Source: Methanobrevibacter ruminantium (GTDB lineage: Archaea; Methanobacteriota; Methanobacteria; Methanobacteriales; Methanobacteriaceae). From it: a stretch of 64,000 nt of DNA. The position numbers and the translations under genes are program-made. The stretch lies in NCBI RefSeq assembly GCF_016294135.1, contig NZ_JAEDCO010000001.1:124001-188000 (forward strand), in the 5' to 3' direction. Positions within the stretch are counted from its first letter, which is position 1, and each line of letters opens with the position of its first letter. Under the pieces are notes generated by a model. It saw only the letters and a list, made by a program, of their open reading frames with translations, was not told the origin of the DNA and did no database searches. Below, piece after piece: positions 1 to 8,286 of this stretch.

Positions 1-132
1 GTTAAGATATGGTTAAGAATAATTAAAATAATCATTATAACCAATCTTTATTCTAAGATCACATAACAACCAATTACATATTCAGCTAAAATAGCGTGTT
101 TTGATAGTAATTGGCTATTAATAATTTTAAGC
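1..132. other. Intergenic, 3' of rps27e, with inverted repeat
   Basis: This segment follows the stop of rps27e on the minus strand. It holds a perfect 8-base inverted repeat, CCAATTAC at 70-77 and GTAATTGG at 107-114, separated by 29 bases. It could be a weak 3' hairpin of the ribosomal operon, but the loop is long and there is no clear T-run. In related archaea the gene for translation factor aIF2-alpha often follows rps27e; no start for it is visible here. Confidence 0.3.
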
Positions 133-312
133 TTATTGTAAAACTTCATCGATGTGAGCCATGATTTTAGCTTTTCCGCCACGGGATTTTACAATAGTTT
201 TACCGCAGATGATACATTTTACATCAGAAGCTGCACGATCGAAAATGATTTGTTCGTTATCACAATCTAAACATTTAACTCTTAAAAAGTTTCCTCTTCC
301 ATTACTTGCCAT
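133..312 (-). CDS. rps27e: 30S ribosomal protein S27e
   Basis: Small zinc-ribbon protein of the 30S subunit. The product has 59 residues and reads MASNGRGNFLRVKCLDC at its start. Two CxxC pairs (CLDC and CIIC) form the zinc site. I chose the ATG at 312 rather than the upstream GTG at 321 because an AGGTGAT ribosome site lies five bases before 312 and overlaps the GTG. It is encoded directly after rpl44e with no gap beyond the stop codon, the usual archaeal L44e-S27e pair, so both should be on one mRNA. Length and motifs fit the family. Confidence 0.96.
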   Translation of the reverse strand: MASNGRGNFLRVKCLDCDNEQIIFDRAASDVKCIICGKTIVKSRGGKAKIMAHIDEVLQ

Positions 313-321
313 ACAAATCAC

Positions 322-600
322 CTAGTTAGATACCCATTCAGGTTTTCCTACTCTGAAAGATTTTCTGATGTGGGATTTTCCACATTCTTTACATTTGTAT
401 CTTAAATCTAATTTTTTAACCGGCTTGTTACCACCTGGTAATGGTCTTGGATAACCTCTGTACCCTGCAGTAACTCTTCTGAATTGTCTTTGTCCCCATT
501 TTAATTCACTAGCTTTTCTCTTTTTGGAAGTATGCACTTCATGCATAGTGTGTTTTTTACAATGTGGACAGTAAGTTCTTTTTTCTTTAGGCATTTTCAT
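322..600 (-). CDS. rpl44e: 50S ribosomal protein L44e
   Basis: Zinc-binding protein of the large ribosomal subunit. The 92-residue product starts MKMPKEKRTYCPHCKKHT and has paired CxxC motifs (CPHC near residue 11 and CKEC near residue 71) with the basic body typical of L44e/L36a. The start at 600 is preceded by AAAGGTGA; the GTG at 609 is part of that ribosome site, not the start. It leads the rpl44e-rps27e pair. An AT-rich TATA-like stretch lies about 60 bases upstream on the minus strand. Confidence 0.96.
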   Translation of the reverse strand: MKMPKEKRTYCPHCKKHTMHEVHTSKKRKASELKWGQRQFRRVTAGYRGYPRPLPGGNKPVKKLDLRYKCKECGKSHIRKSFRVGKPEWVSN

Positions 601-1061
601 ATTTTTCACCTTTAATTGATTTCTCTGTTAAAAGACTTTTAGAACTTAATTAACAGATTATATAATAAATAATTACAACAAACCACTTGGAACTGTTTAG
701 GTTTCCATTTAGCATGAGGATAAATTATAACATACTAATAAGAACATTTTTCAGTTTCTTACGAGCATGAGCGCATCTACACATTCTTATAAAAAATATT
801 TTTATTTAAACATTTTCTAATAGATTGAACAATATAGTCCCTATTCATTCATAGGATAAACTAAATTGAAAGTTTAAAAACTATAAAAAAGATTTAACAA
901 ACTGTAAATCTTGGAATCTAATAATTAAAAAAATATTTTAAAATAAGAAAATATCATATTATTATAGATACATTAATTATATATGATTATTATCTATATA
1001 TAAGGTTTTGTATGTTATAAATAATTATAAAAATAGTAAGTTTAAGAAATAGAAATGGAAT
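601..1061. other. Intergenic, 460 bp
   Basis: This stretch separates the GINS gene stop from the rpl44e start, both on the minus strand. It must contain the ribosomal promoter; TTATTATATAAT around 655-667 is the best TATA candidate near the gene. A less AT-rich patch at about 690-780 stands out from flanking poly-A/T sequence, but I found no convincing RNA fold or box C/D motifs in it. No ORF with a ribosome site is visible. Confidence 0.4.
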
Positions 1062-2516
1062 TTAGTATTTTATTAAACTTGCCTTATTGTTGTCAATGAG
1101 AATTTGAGCAGTTATATTCGGCAAGATAACAACATCATTTGCCAAGAAAGGGCCATAAACCTTTCCATCAATGCCTACCATTTCACCGACATCTTCACTA
1201 AGGACAACAGTTGCATTCTCTATTTCGCCTCTAGCAAATAATCCTCCTCTTGTCTTATCAACTGGTTTTTTAGGAGCATTACCCTTTTTAACATCAATAT
1301 TATCATTAATAGCTTTATTAAAACCATCAGTACGGGTAGTTTTCTTTCCCTTTACATCAAGCCCGGATGAAAATCTTAATTCAGATTGTCTGGATTCAAT
1401 CTTCGCTGATGCATTATCCTTAGTTTCTGCAGACTCATCATTAACTGGTGTCTTTTCTTCAGCATTTGCAGACTCAACTTTAGGCTTTTTAGGCTTTGCA
1501 AAAATCAGATTGAAGTCATCTTCACTTGGAGCAGCATAATTGGACCCTGCAGCTATTGAATCATAATAGTCATCATCATAATTAGGTTCCAATTTGTCCA
1601 AATCTACAAACTGACTATCCGGATTTTTGTAAAAGTCCTCTGGATTGGTGGAAACATAACTTTCACGTTTAGTATCCTCTTCCACATTGGATTGGACTTC
1701 TATTGATTCTTCTGCTGATTCTTCTGCTGATTCTTGAGACTCTTGAGTAATAACTGGAGTTTCCTCTTGTTTATCTTCCACTTCTCCAGTTTCAGCTTCT
1801 GCAAGCTTTTGATCATTGTCTACAGTGCCTTGGCCAGGATACCTTTGATTAGCTACCTGCTTATCAATGTTTTCATAAGTTTCATCAGTGATTACTTTTG
1901 CATTCTTGATCTGATTTAACCTATCTAAAACTTCATTAGATTCTCCAAGAGCATCAGAAATCTCATTTTCCATCTCATCAGAAACATCACTTTCCTCTTC
2001 AACAGAACTGGTTGATTCATAAGAATCCTCTACAAAAGAGCTTTCTTCATCCTCATCAAAATCCCCATCATTCTCTTCAGAATCTTCATAATTTCCTCCA
2101 ATAGAGGTTTCTTCGCTATATTCATCTAAGGAAATTCTATATCTATGATTTTTAAGAGCATCCATCAATAAGAAATATAAGGTTTCCTCTTCATCTGTAA
2201 GATTCAAAGGAGTAGTATCCAAGAGGTCAAATTGAGGATTGTCCTTTTTGAACAGAAGAAAAGATCTGTAGATATTGTTATTGGCTGCTTGAGTAATTTT
2301 AGATTCCCTAAGCTCACAAATTTCAGTAGCAATCCTTTGAGCATTATTGAGTAACAATTGCTCATTTCCAAAAGGATCGTTCGCTACAGAACGCTCTAAG
2401 TCCTTAATGTAATCACGTAACTGCTTATAGAAATCATTATCCACTCTAGCTAGAGAGGATTTATTACGTTCTTCCTTTTGAACTCTGCGTAATACTTGAA
2501 AAAAGTCGCCTTGCAT
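1062..2516 (-). CDS. GINS subunit (Gins51/Gins15 type) with long acidic linker
   Basis: Subunit of the archaeal GINS complex, which bridges the MCM helicase to other replisome parts. The N-terminal ~110 residues (FFQVLRRVQKEERNKSSLAR onward) match the helical A domain. The last ~55 residues, with PFLANDVVILPNITAQILID, match the small B domain. Between them lie about 300 residues, very rich in Asp, Glu and Ser over residues 130-350, making the protein about 484 residues, far longer than the usual ~150-200. The gene sits just downstream of pcn on the same strand. Start choice is uncertain: ATGs occur at 2525 and 2516 and neither has a clear ribosome site, so the mRNA may be leaderless. The family call rests on the two end domains and the pcn neighbour. 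Confidence 0.82.
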   Translation of the reverse strand: MQGDFFQVLRRVQKEERNKSSLARVDNDFYKQLRDYIKDLERSVANDPFGNEQLLLNNAQRIATEICELRESKITQAANNNIYRSFLLFKKDNPQFDLLDTTPLNLTDEEETLYFLLMDALKNHRYRISLDEYSEETSIGGNYEDSEENDGDFDEDEESSFVEDSYESTSSVEEESDVSDEMENEISDALGESNEVLDRLNQIKNAKVITDETYENIDKQVANQRYPGQGTVDNDQKLAEAETGEVEDKQEETPVITQESQESAEESAEESIEVQSNVEEDTKRESYVSTNPEDFYKNPDSQFVDLDKLEPNYDDDYYDSIAAGSNYAAPSEDDFNLIFAKPKKPKVESANAEEKTPVNDESAETKDNASAKIESRQSELRFSSGLDVKGKKTTRTDGFNKAINDNIDVKKGNAPKKPVDKTRGGLFARGEIENATVVLSEDVGEMVGIDGKVYGPFLANDVVILPNITAQILIDNNKASLIKY

Positions 2517-2570
2517 AAAAATCATAAATTTAAAATAAATTCGCCAAAACTTAAGAAACTAAAAATTTAG

Positions 2571-2608
2571 TTAATACTGATTTAATACTGATTTAATTAA
2601 TACTGATT
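2571..2608. repeat. Three direct copies of TTAATACTGA upstream of GINS gene
   Basis: The decamer TTAATACTGA occurs at 2571-2580, 2582-2591 and 2597-2606, in the region just upstream of the GINS start. A TATA-like TTTTATACATT (minus strand) lies at about 2628-2640, so the repeats would fall in the leader. They may be simple slippage products or binding sites. Confidence 0.6.
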
Positions 2609-2753
2609 GTTTTAATAAAGTTAATAATGTATAAAAATTTAAAGGGTGTAAATAGCTTTAAAGCTATAAAGAATAAATAAAATAAATTAATTTAAGAATA
2701 AATTAATTTATTGGCTATTTAAAAAGACTATTTAAAAAGCTTAAATCTTCTAT

Positions 2754-3488
2754 TTAGTCTTCAGATTCTATTCTTGGAGCAAGCAAGAAACTGAGTTCCC
2801 CATCTTCAGATACCATTTTAAGACTTAATGTCAATGGCATATCGTTTCCAAGACAAATAGTAGCGATTTCAGAGAATTTGTCTGCTTTAAGCATTTCTCT
2901 GATTTTTTCTAAAGAGAAAATGGATTTAGCTTTAGTGTCTATTTTTTCACCATGTAAATATTCAATGTTTGCATCTCCAAACTCACCTTCAGCAGATGCA
3001 TAGAAGTTTTCTTGATCTACCATTAAAGTGATTTTATCAGAGAAAATATCCATATCTTGAATTGAGTCTTTTAAGAGTGTGAAAGGAATCTCAAATTCAG
3101 TTGGATAATCCAATGAAGGAGGTGCAGGAGAATCATATTCCATATCAATCAATCTAATTTTGAAAGTTCTTGTAGCTTCACCAACAAAAGTGAGAATAAG
3201 ATTTCCTTCATCTAATGACATTAAGACACGGTCATTAGCTTTAGAACGTTTTAATACTTTCATTAACTCATCTGTGTCAATATTAATCTTTTCTGGTTCA
3301 TCACAAATGAACTCATCAAATAAACTAGATTTAAGTTCGAGATGAACAAAAGTAATATGACTACGGTCTAAGGCATCTAAACGAAAACCTTCACTGTCAG
3401 TTTGGATTTGTACTTCATCTACAATAGATGAAATAGCATCGAAACTGGTTTTTAAAATACTAGAATCACTTAACTCTGCTTTAAACAT
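2754..3488 (-). CDS. pcn: DNA polymerase sliding clamp PCNA
   Basis: Ring-forming sliding clamp that tethers DNA polymerase and other replication and repair enzymes to DNA. The 244-residue product begins MFKAELSDSSILKTSFDAIS, has the LDALDRSHITFVHLEL segment typical of the clamp, and ends LLAPRIESED, matching the usual C terminus. Length is normal. GTTGATTTTTA precedes the ATG at 3488. A TATA-like TTTATAAAATATATAAT lies about 40-55 bases upstream. The GINS gene follows on the same strand after 237 bases, so the two may be co-transcribed or separately initiated. Confidence 0.97.
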   Translation of the reverse strand: MFKAELSDSSILKTSFDAISSIVDEVQIQTDSEGFRLDALDRSHITFVHLELKSSLFDEFICDEPEKINIDTDELMKVLKRSKANDRVLMSLDEGNLILTFVGEATRTFKIRLIDMEYDSPAPPSLDYPTEFEIPFTLLKDSIQDMDIFSDKITLMVDQENFYASAEGEFGDANIEYLHGEKIDTKAKSIFSLEKIREMLKADKFSEIATICLGNDMPLTLSLKMVSEDGELSFLLAPRIESED

Positions 3489-3843
3489 TAAAAATCAACT
3501 CTGATTTAATTTTAAGCATTGATTATATATTTTATAAATCAAAATACCTAAATTAAGCCATATTTTATTTATAAAAAATTTATTAAAATAATGCATAATT
3601 TAATTTTTTAAATTCTTGAAATTTAATAAAATCATATTATTTTATTATAATATTATATAAGTATCTAATCATTTATAAATCTAATCAAAAGTTAAAATTT
3701 TTTAAAAATTTTTATATGAAAAAATGAAAAAATATTGAAAAATATTAAAAAAAGTGTGAAAAAAACGAGCATATAGCTAAGTAAATAAAAAATAGATGAT
3801 GGATTTTACGAAAGAATAAAAGAAAAAATAAATTTAAGAAAAG
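3489..3843. other. Intergenic, 355 bp, pcn promoter
   Basis: Very AT-rich sequence between pcn and the acidic membrane protein gene. The pcn TATA element is at about 3520-3540 on the minus strand. The part near 3720-3843 is poly-A rich and has no gene or strong fold that I can see. Confidence 0.4.
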
Positions 3844-5508
3844 TTAATGTTTTCTTAAACTATTATCAAAATTGGTTCCTTCAATGATTCTTCTTTTTTT
3901 CTCTTCCAATTCTTGAGCTTTCCTTTCCTTTTCAGCCAATTCCTCTTCACTTAAGGAATCACCATCAAACTTTGACAAGTCAACAGACTTTTTGAATTGA
4001 GGTTTAGAACTTTTAGATTCTTCAAAGGTCTCATCATAATCATCTTCAAAATCATATTTGGAATATTTTTCTTCTAAACCATCCATCTTTTCAGCCTCTA
4101 AATTGGAATCCGGATACCCTTCAACGATATCTTCCTCAAGATGATTTTCTTCAATAGCCTCTTCAACAGGCTCATCTATAGGCCCTTCAATATCCTCATA
4201 GATAATCAATTCATCTTCTTCAACTAAATCAGATTCGTCCTCAGGAATTTCATCAGGAACATCCTCATAAATCTCAACAGCTGAATCAAATTCATCCTCA
4301 TCATCTTCAAAATCATATTTGGAATACTTATCCTCCAAATCAGACCCATCAGATTCCCTATTTAATCTAGAATGAATAGGAATGATCTCATCAGAGTCAT
4401 CATCAGTTTCATCATCTGAAATTTCTGTTGAATTGGCATTTTCATGCTCTTTAAAAGAAGATTGATTTTTTTGAGATGTTAGATTTGAATCAGAGTATAA
4501 AGAATTGATATCATCATCAGAAAGTTCTTCTTCCTTGTCATTCTCAAATAAATCTTTAGAGGAATCAACAGATTTGTCTTTATCGCCGTTACCGGAAAAA
4601 TTAGAATCTTTTTTTCTTTTCAAGACGCTAAAAATAGCATCAAAGTCTTCACGAGTAATACCGTCCTCGCTTACTTCGTCATAATCAATACTCTTAATGC
4701 TGTTGAATGTATCGATAATCAACGAAGACTTTGAAGAGGAGAAGAACTTCAATAAAGAAAATCCGATAATAATAAGTCCAATAATTACCAAGAAAATTGC
4801 AAGTCCTGCAGTCTCACCGGATAAAACATTATCCACAACACGATCAGAACTTGAAGCATAATAAGTTATTCCAATGATTAGGATTGCCAAACCTACAATA
4901 AAACCAACAAAGGTTAACATTGTAGAGGAATCAAAAATATCTAAAGATTTGTTAGAGTCAGAAGATTTTTCCTTATTATTTATCAATACACCTTGAGCAG
5001 AAGATTTGCCAATTTTTTCTCCCACATCTTCATCCGCTAATGCAACATCACTATCTTTTTGAGCGATAAAAGAGTCTTCATCATCAATCTCTTCATCACC
5101 ATCAAATGATTCGCTAGACTCATCACTAGCTTCATCATCAATAGACTCAGCATTTTCTTTTAAATCAACATTCTCAGTTGATTCAATAACATTTACTTCA
5201 ATTGAATCATCTACATTAGGATTAATGATAACTCCTCCTTCAATAGATTCATCATCGAAAGCATCAGATTCTTCTAAATCCCCATATTCATTATGAATAG
5301 GAATAATCTCATCTACATCATCTTCATAGTCATTAGAAACTTTATAAGATTCATCATCTTCAAATTCTAATTCCTTGAAAACCTTAGAGATAGATTTGGA
5401 TTTATTGAATCTAGTTTTTTTATCAGAAGTGGAATCGTTAGCTCTGGGAGCTGATTCATCGTTTCCCTTAGAAACACCTTCCAAATTACTATTTTTTGAA
5501 TTAGTCAT
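3844..5508 (-). CDS. Acidic two-helix membrane protein, unknown function
   Basis: I do not recognise this 554-residue protein. It has two hydrophobic helices, at about residues 195-220 (TFVGFIVGLAILIIGITYYA) and 235-262 (LAIFLVIIGLIIIGFSLLKF). Both flanks are long, very acidic and Ser/Asp/Glu-rich, and probably disordered. DEIIPIH occurs near residue 67 and again near 375; KYSKYDFEDD occurs twice in the C-terminal half. The tail turns mixed-charge (EEELAEKERKAQELEEKKRR), likely a short coiled coil. An AGGGGATAAA ribosome site precedes the ATG. It lies directly upstream of pcn on the same strand, which hints at, but does not prove, a link to replication. Confidence 0.85.
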   Translation of the reverse strand: MTNSKNSNLEGVSKGNDESAPRANDSTSDKKTRFNKSKSISKVFKELEFEDDESYKVSNDYEDDVDEIIPIHNEYGDLEESDAFDDESIEGGVIINPNVDDSIEVNVIESTENVDLKENAESIDDEASDESSESFDGDEEIDDEDSFIAQKDSDVALADEDVGEKIGKSSAQGVLINNKEKSSDSNKSLDIFDSSTMLTFVGFIVGLAILIIGITYYASSSDRVVDNVLSGETAGLAIFLVIIGLIIIGFSLLKFFSSSKSSLIIDTFNSIKSIDYDEVSEDGITREDFDAIFSVLKRKKDSNFSGNGDKDKSVDSSKDLFENDKEEELSDDDINSLYSDSNLTSQKNQSSFKEHENANSTEISDDETDDDSDEIIPIHSRLNRESDGSDLEDKYSKYDFEDDEDEFDSAVEIYEDVPDEIPEDESDLVEEDELIIYEDIEGPIDEPVEEAIEENHLEEDIVEGYPDSNLEAEKMDGLEEKYSKYDFEDDYDETFEESKSSKPQFKKSVDLSKFDGDSLSEEELAEKERKAQELEEKKRRIIEGTNFDNSLRKH

Positions 5509-5661
5509 TTTATCCCCTTACTTAAAAATACTAAGAATACTCACTCATCAATAATTAACACACTATAATACCCTTAGTAAAATCGCTATAAATACGATTA
5601 AATGAATAATAAATGTAAATATTAATTTAAAACTAAAAAATTTAAAAAATGATTAAATTAA

Positions 5662-5997
5662 TTAATCATAGCCTCTCCATTTATGACCGCATTTTTCACA
5701 AGTGAAGAAACGAGTTGGCGCTTCATCAGCACTACGGGTTTGAAGCAATTCGTATGAAGCACGATCGTGTCCACATTTCGGACAAATTTCTCTTACAGTA
5801 GAACGTAAACCACTTTCATCTCCTCTCATTATAACGGTTTCTTTGGATTCCACTTTCTTTTCAATTGAATATTCGGCTTTATCCACTTCAGATGAATCAT
5901 AGCCACAGGTGGAACATTTTAATACAATCTGTTTATCATCTTCATCCCCTACTTCTTGAGGAAGAATCATACCACCACATTTTGGACAGAATTCCAT
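5662..5997 (-). CDS. tfs: Transcription factor S (TFS / RpoM homologue)
   Basis: Transcript-cleavage factor that rescues backtracked RNA polymerase, the archaeal counterpart of TFIIS. The 111 residues hold an N-terminal zinc ribbon (C4, C7, C28, C31), a linker, and a C-terminal zinc ribbon with the RSADEAPT loop, whose Asp-Glu pair enters the polymerase active site. The final motif is FFTCEKCGHKW. Length is normal for the family. GGAGGTAAATA precedes the ATG. An isolated minus-strand gene with its own upstream region. Confidence 0.96.
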   Translation of the reverse strand: MEFCPKCGGMILPQEVGDEDDKQIVLKCSTCGYDSSEVDKAEYSIEKKVESKETVIMRGDESGLRSTVREICPKCGHDRASYELLQTRSADEAPTRFFTCEKCGHKWRGYD

Positions 5998-6417
5998 TAT
6001 TTACCTCCAATATAAGATACTACTCTTTAAAAACAGAAATTAAAAAATTTTAAAATTAAATTTAAACACAATAGACATTGATTATAATCTCCAATAATTA
6101 TAATCGAAACATTTACCTTTCCTATAATAATTCAACTTAATTAAAATTCTGAAATTTAAGTTTTATAAATTTCGTAAATGATTAAATACTTTATATATAA
6201 CATACTTATAAATAAAGATTATTCAGTCATAGTATTTAAACTTAATTTAAAAATAGGGTAAAAAACGCCTAAAAATTAAGAAAAATTGTAAAAATTTAGT
6301 AAAAAATAATAATAAAAACAGATTGTTAGTAGATTGAAAAATACTAAAAAATTTACAATTTTTTTGAAAAAATTTATGCAAAAATCAGTTAGTTTTTTTT
6401 AAAAAAATGAGAAGAAA
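5998..6417. other. Intergenic, 420 bp, tfs promoter
   Basis: Contains a TATA-like TTATATATAAAG (minus strand, about 6190-6202) that would serve tfs. A perfect 9-base inverted repeat, GATTATAAT at 6080-6088 and ATTATAATC at 6097-6105, lies in the predicted tfs leader; in such AT-rich DNA it may be chance. The side nearest the Nudix gene is featureless. Confidence 0.4.
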
Positions 6418-6849
6418 TTAATTTTCTTCTAAATGTTTTTTTATATCAGTTAAGATTGATTCATGATCAAATGCAAGTTTTCTTTCTTTTAAAACATCAA
6501 ATGAAAATACCCCAATATCCTTAGCATCATCATCCGCCTTTGCATCATCAAAATTGCCATGAGCCAAATAGATTATAGACACTGTATGTCTTCTTGGATC
6601 ACGGTCTGGATCTGAATATACCTTGAATAATTCTACAGATTCAATATCAATGGAAGTTTCTTCCTTAGCTTCTCTAATAGCAGCATTTTCTGTTGTTTCA
6701 CCATAATCAACAAATCCGCCAGGCAATGCCCAGGATCCTTCAAAAGGAGGATTTTTCCTTTGAATCAATATGAATTCATGATTTTCATTATAAATAAAAA
6801 TGTCAACAGTCAATGATGGAATCTTATATTTAATGCTCTCACCCCGCAT
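6418..6849 (-). CDS. Nudix hydrolase
   Basis: Hydrolase of nucleoside diphosphates linked to another group, possibly ADP-ribose or an oxidised nucleotide. The full Nudix box is visible at about residues 42-64: GGFVDYGE, then REAKEETSID, carrying the metal-binding glutamates. At 143 residues it is a single-domain enzyme. No ribosome site precedes the ATG at 6849, so it may be leaderless. It is 140 bases downstream of rpoL on the same strand. The substrate cannot be read from sequence. Confidence 0.9.
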   Translation of the reverse strand: MRGESIKYKIPSLTVDIFIYNENHEFILIQRKNPPFEGSWALPGGFVDYGETTENAAIREAKEETSIDIESVELFKVYSDPDRDPRRHTVSIIYLAHGNFDDAKADDDAKDIGVFSFDVLKERKLAFDHESILTDIKKHLEEN

Positions 6850-6989
6850 AAAAATAATAAATAAAATTATAATAAATCGAATTTAAAACAAAACCATAAA
6901 ATAAAATTTAAAAAATGATAAGAAAATAATAAAAAAAGATAATTAAAACTAAAAAATAAAAAAAATAAGAAAGAAGAAAGAATTCAAAA

Positions 6990-7262
6990 TTAGATTCCTT
7001 CAAGCAATTCTTTAAATTCGGCAGTTTCTTCTTTTAATCTTTGAGCTGCTCTTAAAAGAGAGTCTCTTGGTCTTTTTGTTCTTTTAGTTTTAATGGTCAT
7101 GATAGGTTCACCGGTAAGAGGGTGATCAATACCATAAACCGCATATTCTACATCATTATCTTCCATGAGATATTTTCTTAAAACATTACAAAGAGAGTGG
7201 TTTTCTCCGTGAATAATCATTTCGAGTTCTAATTTGGTATCTTTTACAACTTCAATTTCCAT
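6990..7262 (-). CDS. rpoL: DNA-directed RNA polymerase subunit L (Rpo11)
   Basis: Small assembly subunit that pairs with RpoD (Rpo3) to form the alpha-like platform of archaeal RNA polymerase. The 90 residues contain the LELEMIIHGENHSLCNVLRK core and the YAVYGIDHPLTGEP segment characteristic of Rpo11. Length is normal. It follows csl4 by 57 bases on the same strand, an arrangement consistent with one transcript. Confidence 0.97.
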   Translation of the reverse strand: MEIEVVKDTKLELEMIIHGENHSLCNVLRKYLMEDNDVEYAVYGIDHPLTGEPIMTIKTKRTKRPRDSLLRAAQRLKEETAEFKELLEGI

Positions 7263-7319
7263 GTTATCTTTTCCTTAAAAATTAAATAAACAACTACAAA
7301 TCTGCATTCTTATTAAAAA

Positions 7320-7886
7320 TTAATAATCATAATTTTTAGAAACTTTTCTTTTTTCCTTTCTATCACATACAGGGCAGTATACTTCAGATTCATTGCAAGG
7401 ATCCATAAAGGTTCTGCATCTGGTACACATAGCCTTTACAACACCGGAAGTAATGTCTTCTGTGTTCAAATCAAGGTTATCTCCCATAATCTTAACTACT
7501 TTTGCTTCAATTAAATCTCCAATTCTAAAAGCGTCAGTAAGCTTATCGATGTAACCAGGGGTTACTTGGGAGATGTGAATCGCTGCCAAATAAGGAAGAG
7601 CCAATTCACGTCTGGTTCCCTTTTTAGAATAAATAGTTATTAAAGCTCTTTGGCCACGTACATCTTTTACCTCACCGTATACAATATCTCCAACTTTCAA
7701 TAGGTTTGGACCACCAGATTTTGATATTACAGAGATTTCCTTTTCATCTTCATCAATCAATACATTTCCAGGAACACCAGATTTTACGCTTCCATCATCT
7801 TCGTATGCTCCTTGACCTGGTAAGAACTGTTCACTTACACTTAAAAAGTCACCAGGCATTACAAAATCTCCAGATTCCATTTTCAT
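7320..7886 (-). CDS. csl4: Exosome RNA-binding subunit Csl4
   Basis: Cap subunit of the archaeal RNA exosome, which degrades RNA 3' to 5'. The 188 residues show an N-terminal region (VMPGDFLSVSEQFLPGQGAY), a central S1-type OB fold (VGDIVYGEVKDVRGQRALIT), and a C-terminal zinc ribbon with CTRC and CPVC pairs. An AGGTGTTTAG site precedes the ATG at 7886, so the first ATG is the likely start. It heads a probable csl4-rpoL operon. Three near-identical promoter-like units lie upstream, listed separately. Confidence 0.95.
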   Translation of the reverse strand: MKMESGDFVMPGDFLSVSEQFLPGQGAYEDDGSVKSGVPGNVLIDEDEKEISVISKSGGPNLLKVGDIVYGEVKDVRGQRALITIYSKKGTRRELALPYLAAIHISQVTPGYIDKLTDAFRIGDLIEAKVVKIMGDNLDLNTEDITSGVVKAMCTRCRTFMDPCNESEVYCPVCDRKEKRKVSKNYDY

Positions 7887-8286
7887 CTAAACACCTCATA
7901 ACAGGCAATTTTGCCAAGTTCAACATTTTATAATTCTGTTTATAAAATTAGGACAATCCTCCAAACAACCCTATAACTCCGTTTATAGAACTAGGACAAT
8001 TAATCCAAGAAATAAATTTCATAATTCCATTTATAAAATTTATTTTGATTTTTGAACAATATGAAATTAAATTTGAAAAATTTTCATTCATAAATCATTC
8101 ATAAAATTATCAATTATTTATATGTAAGTTATTTATGTTTTTTAGTAATATATAAAAAATTCGGTTTTAAGAAATAGTTTTAAAATTATAGAACAATAAA
8201 AGGGAGTATGAAAACTAATCTAATTTTTAAAAAAAAATGAAAATTAAAAAATAAAAAAGAAAAAATAAAAAAGAATAAAACGCCAA
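7887..8286. other. Intergenic, 400 bp, repeated promoter of csl4
   Basis: The first 155 bases contain the triplicated promoter-like unit described in the next entry. The rest, towards the dph2 stop, is poly-A/T rich with no visible gene. TATGTAAGTTATTTATG around 8120-8137 shows no convincing function. Confidence 0.5.
7929..8040 (-). promoter_or_regulatory. Tandem promoter-like repeat upstream of csl4
   Basis: A 29-base unit occurs at 7929-7957 and again at 7972-8000 with four differences. A third, shorter copy lies at 8021-8040. On the minus strand each unit holds a TATA-like core (TTTTATAAA, TTCTATAAA and TTTTATAAA), and the first two share ATTGTCCTA just upstream. All three face csl4, at spacings of 43 and 48 bases. 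The layout looks like duplication of one promoter, giving several start points for csl4-rpoL. Confidence 0.55.

Noticed and set aside
6080..6105. 9-base inverted repeat in the tfs leader as an operator
   Set aside because: Composed almost only of A and T in a very AT-rich region, so chance is likely; no regulator nearby.
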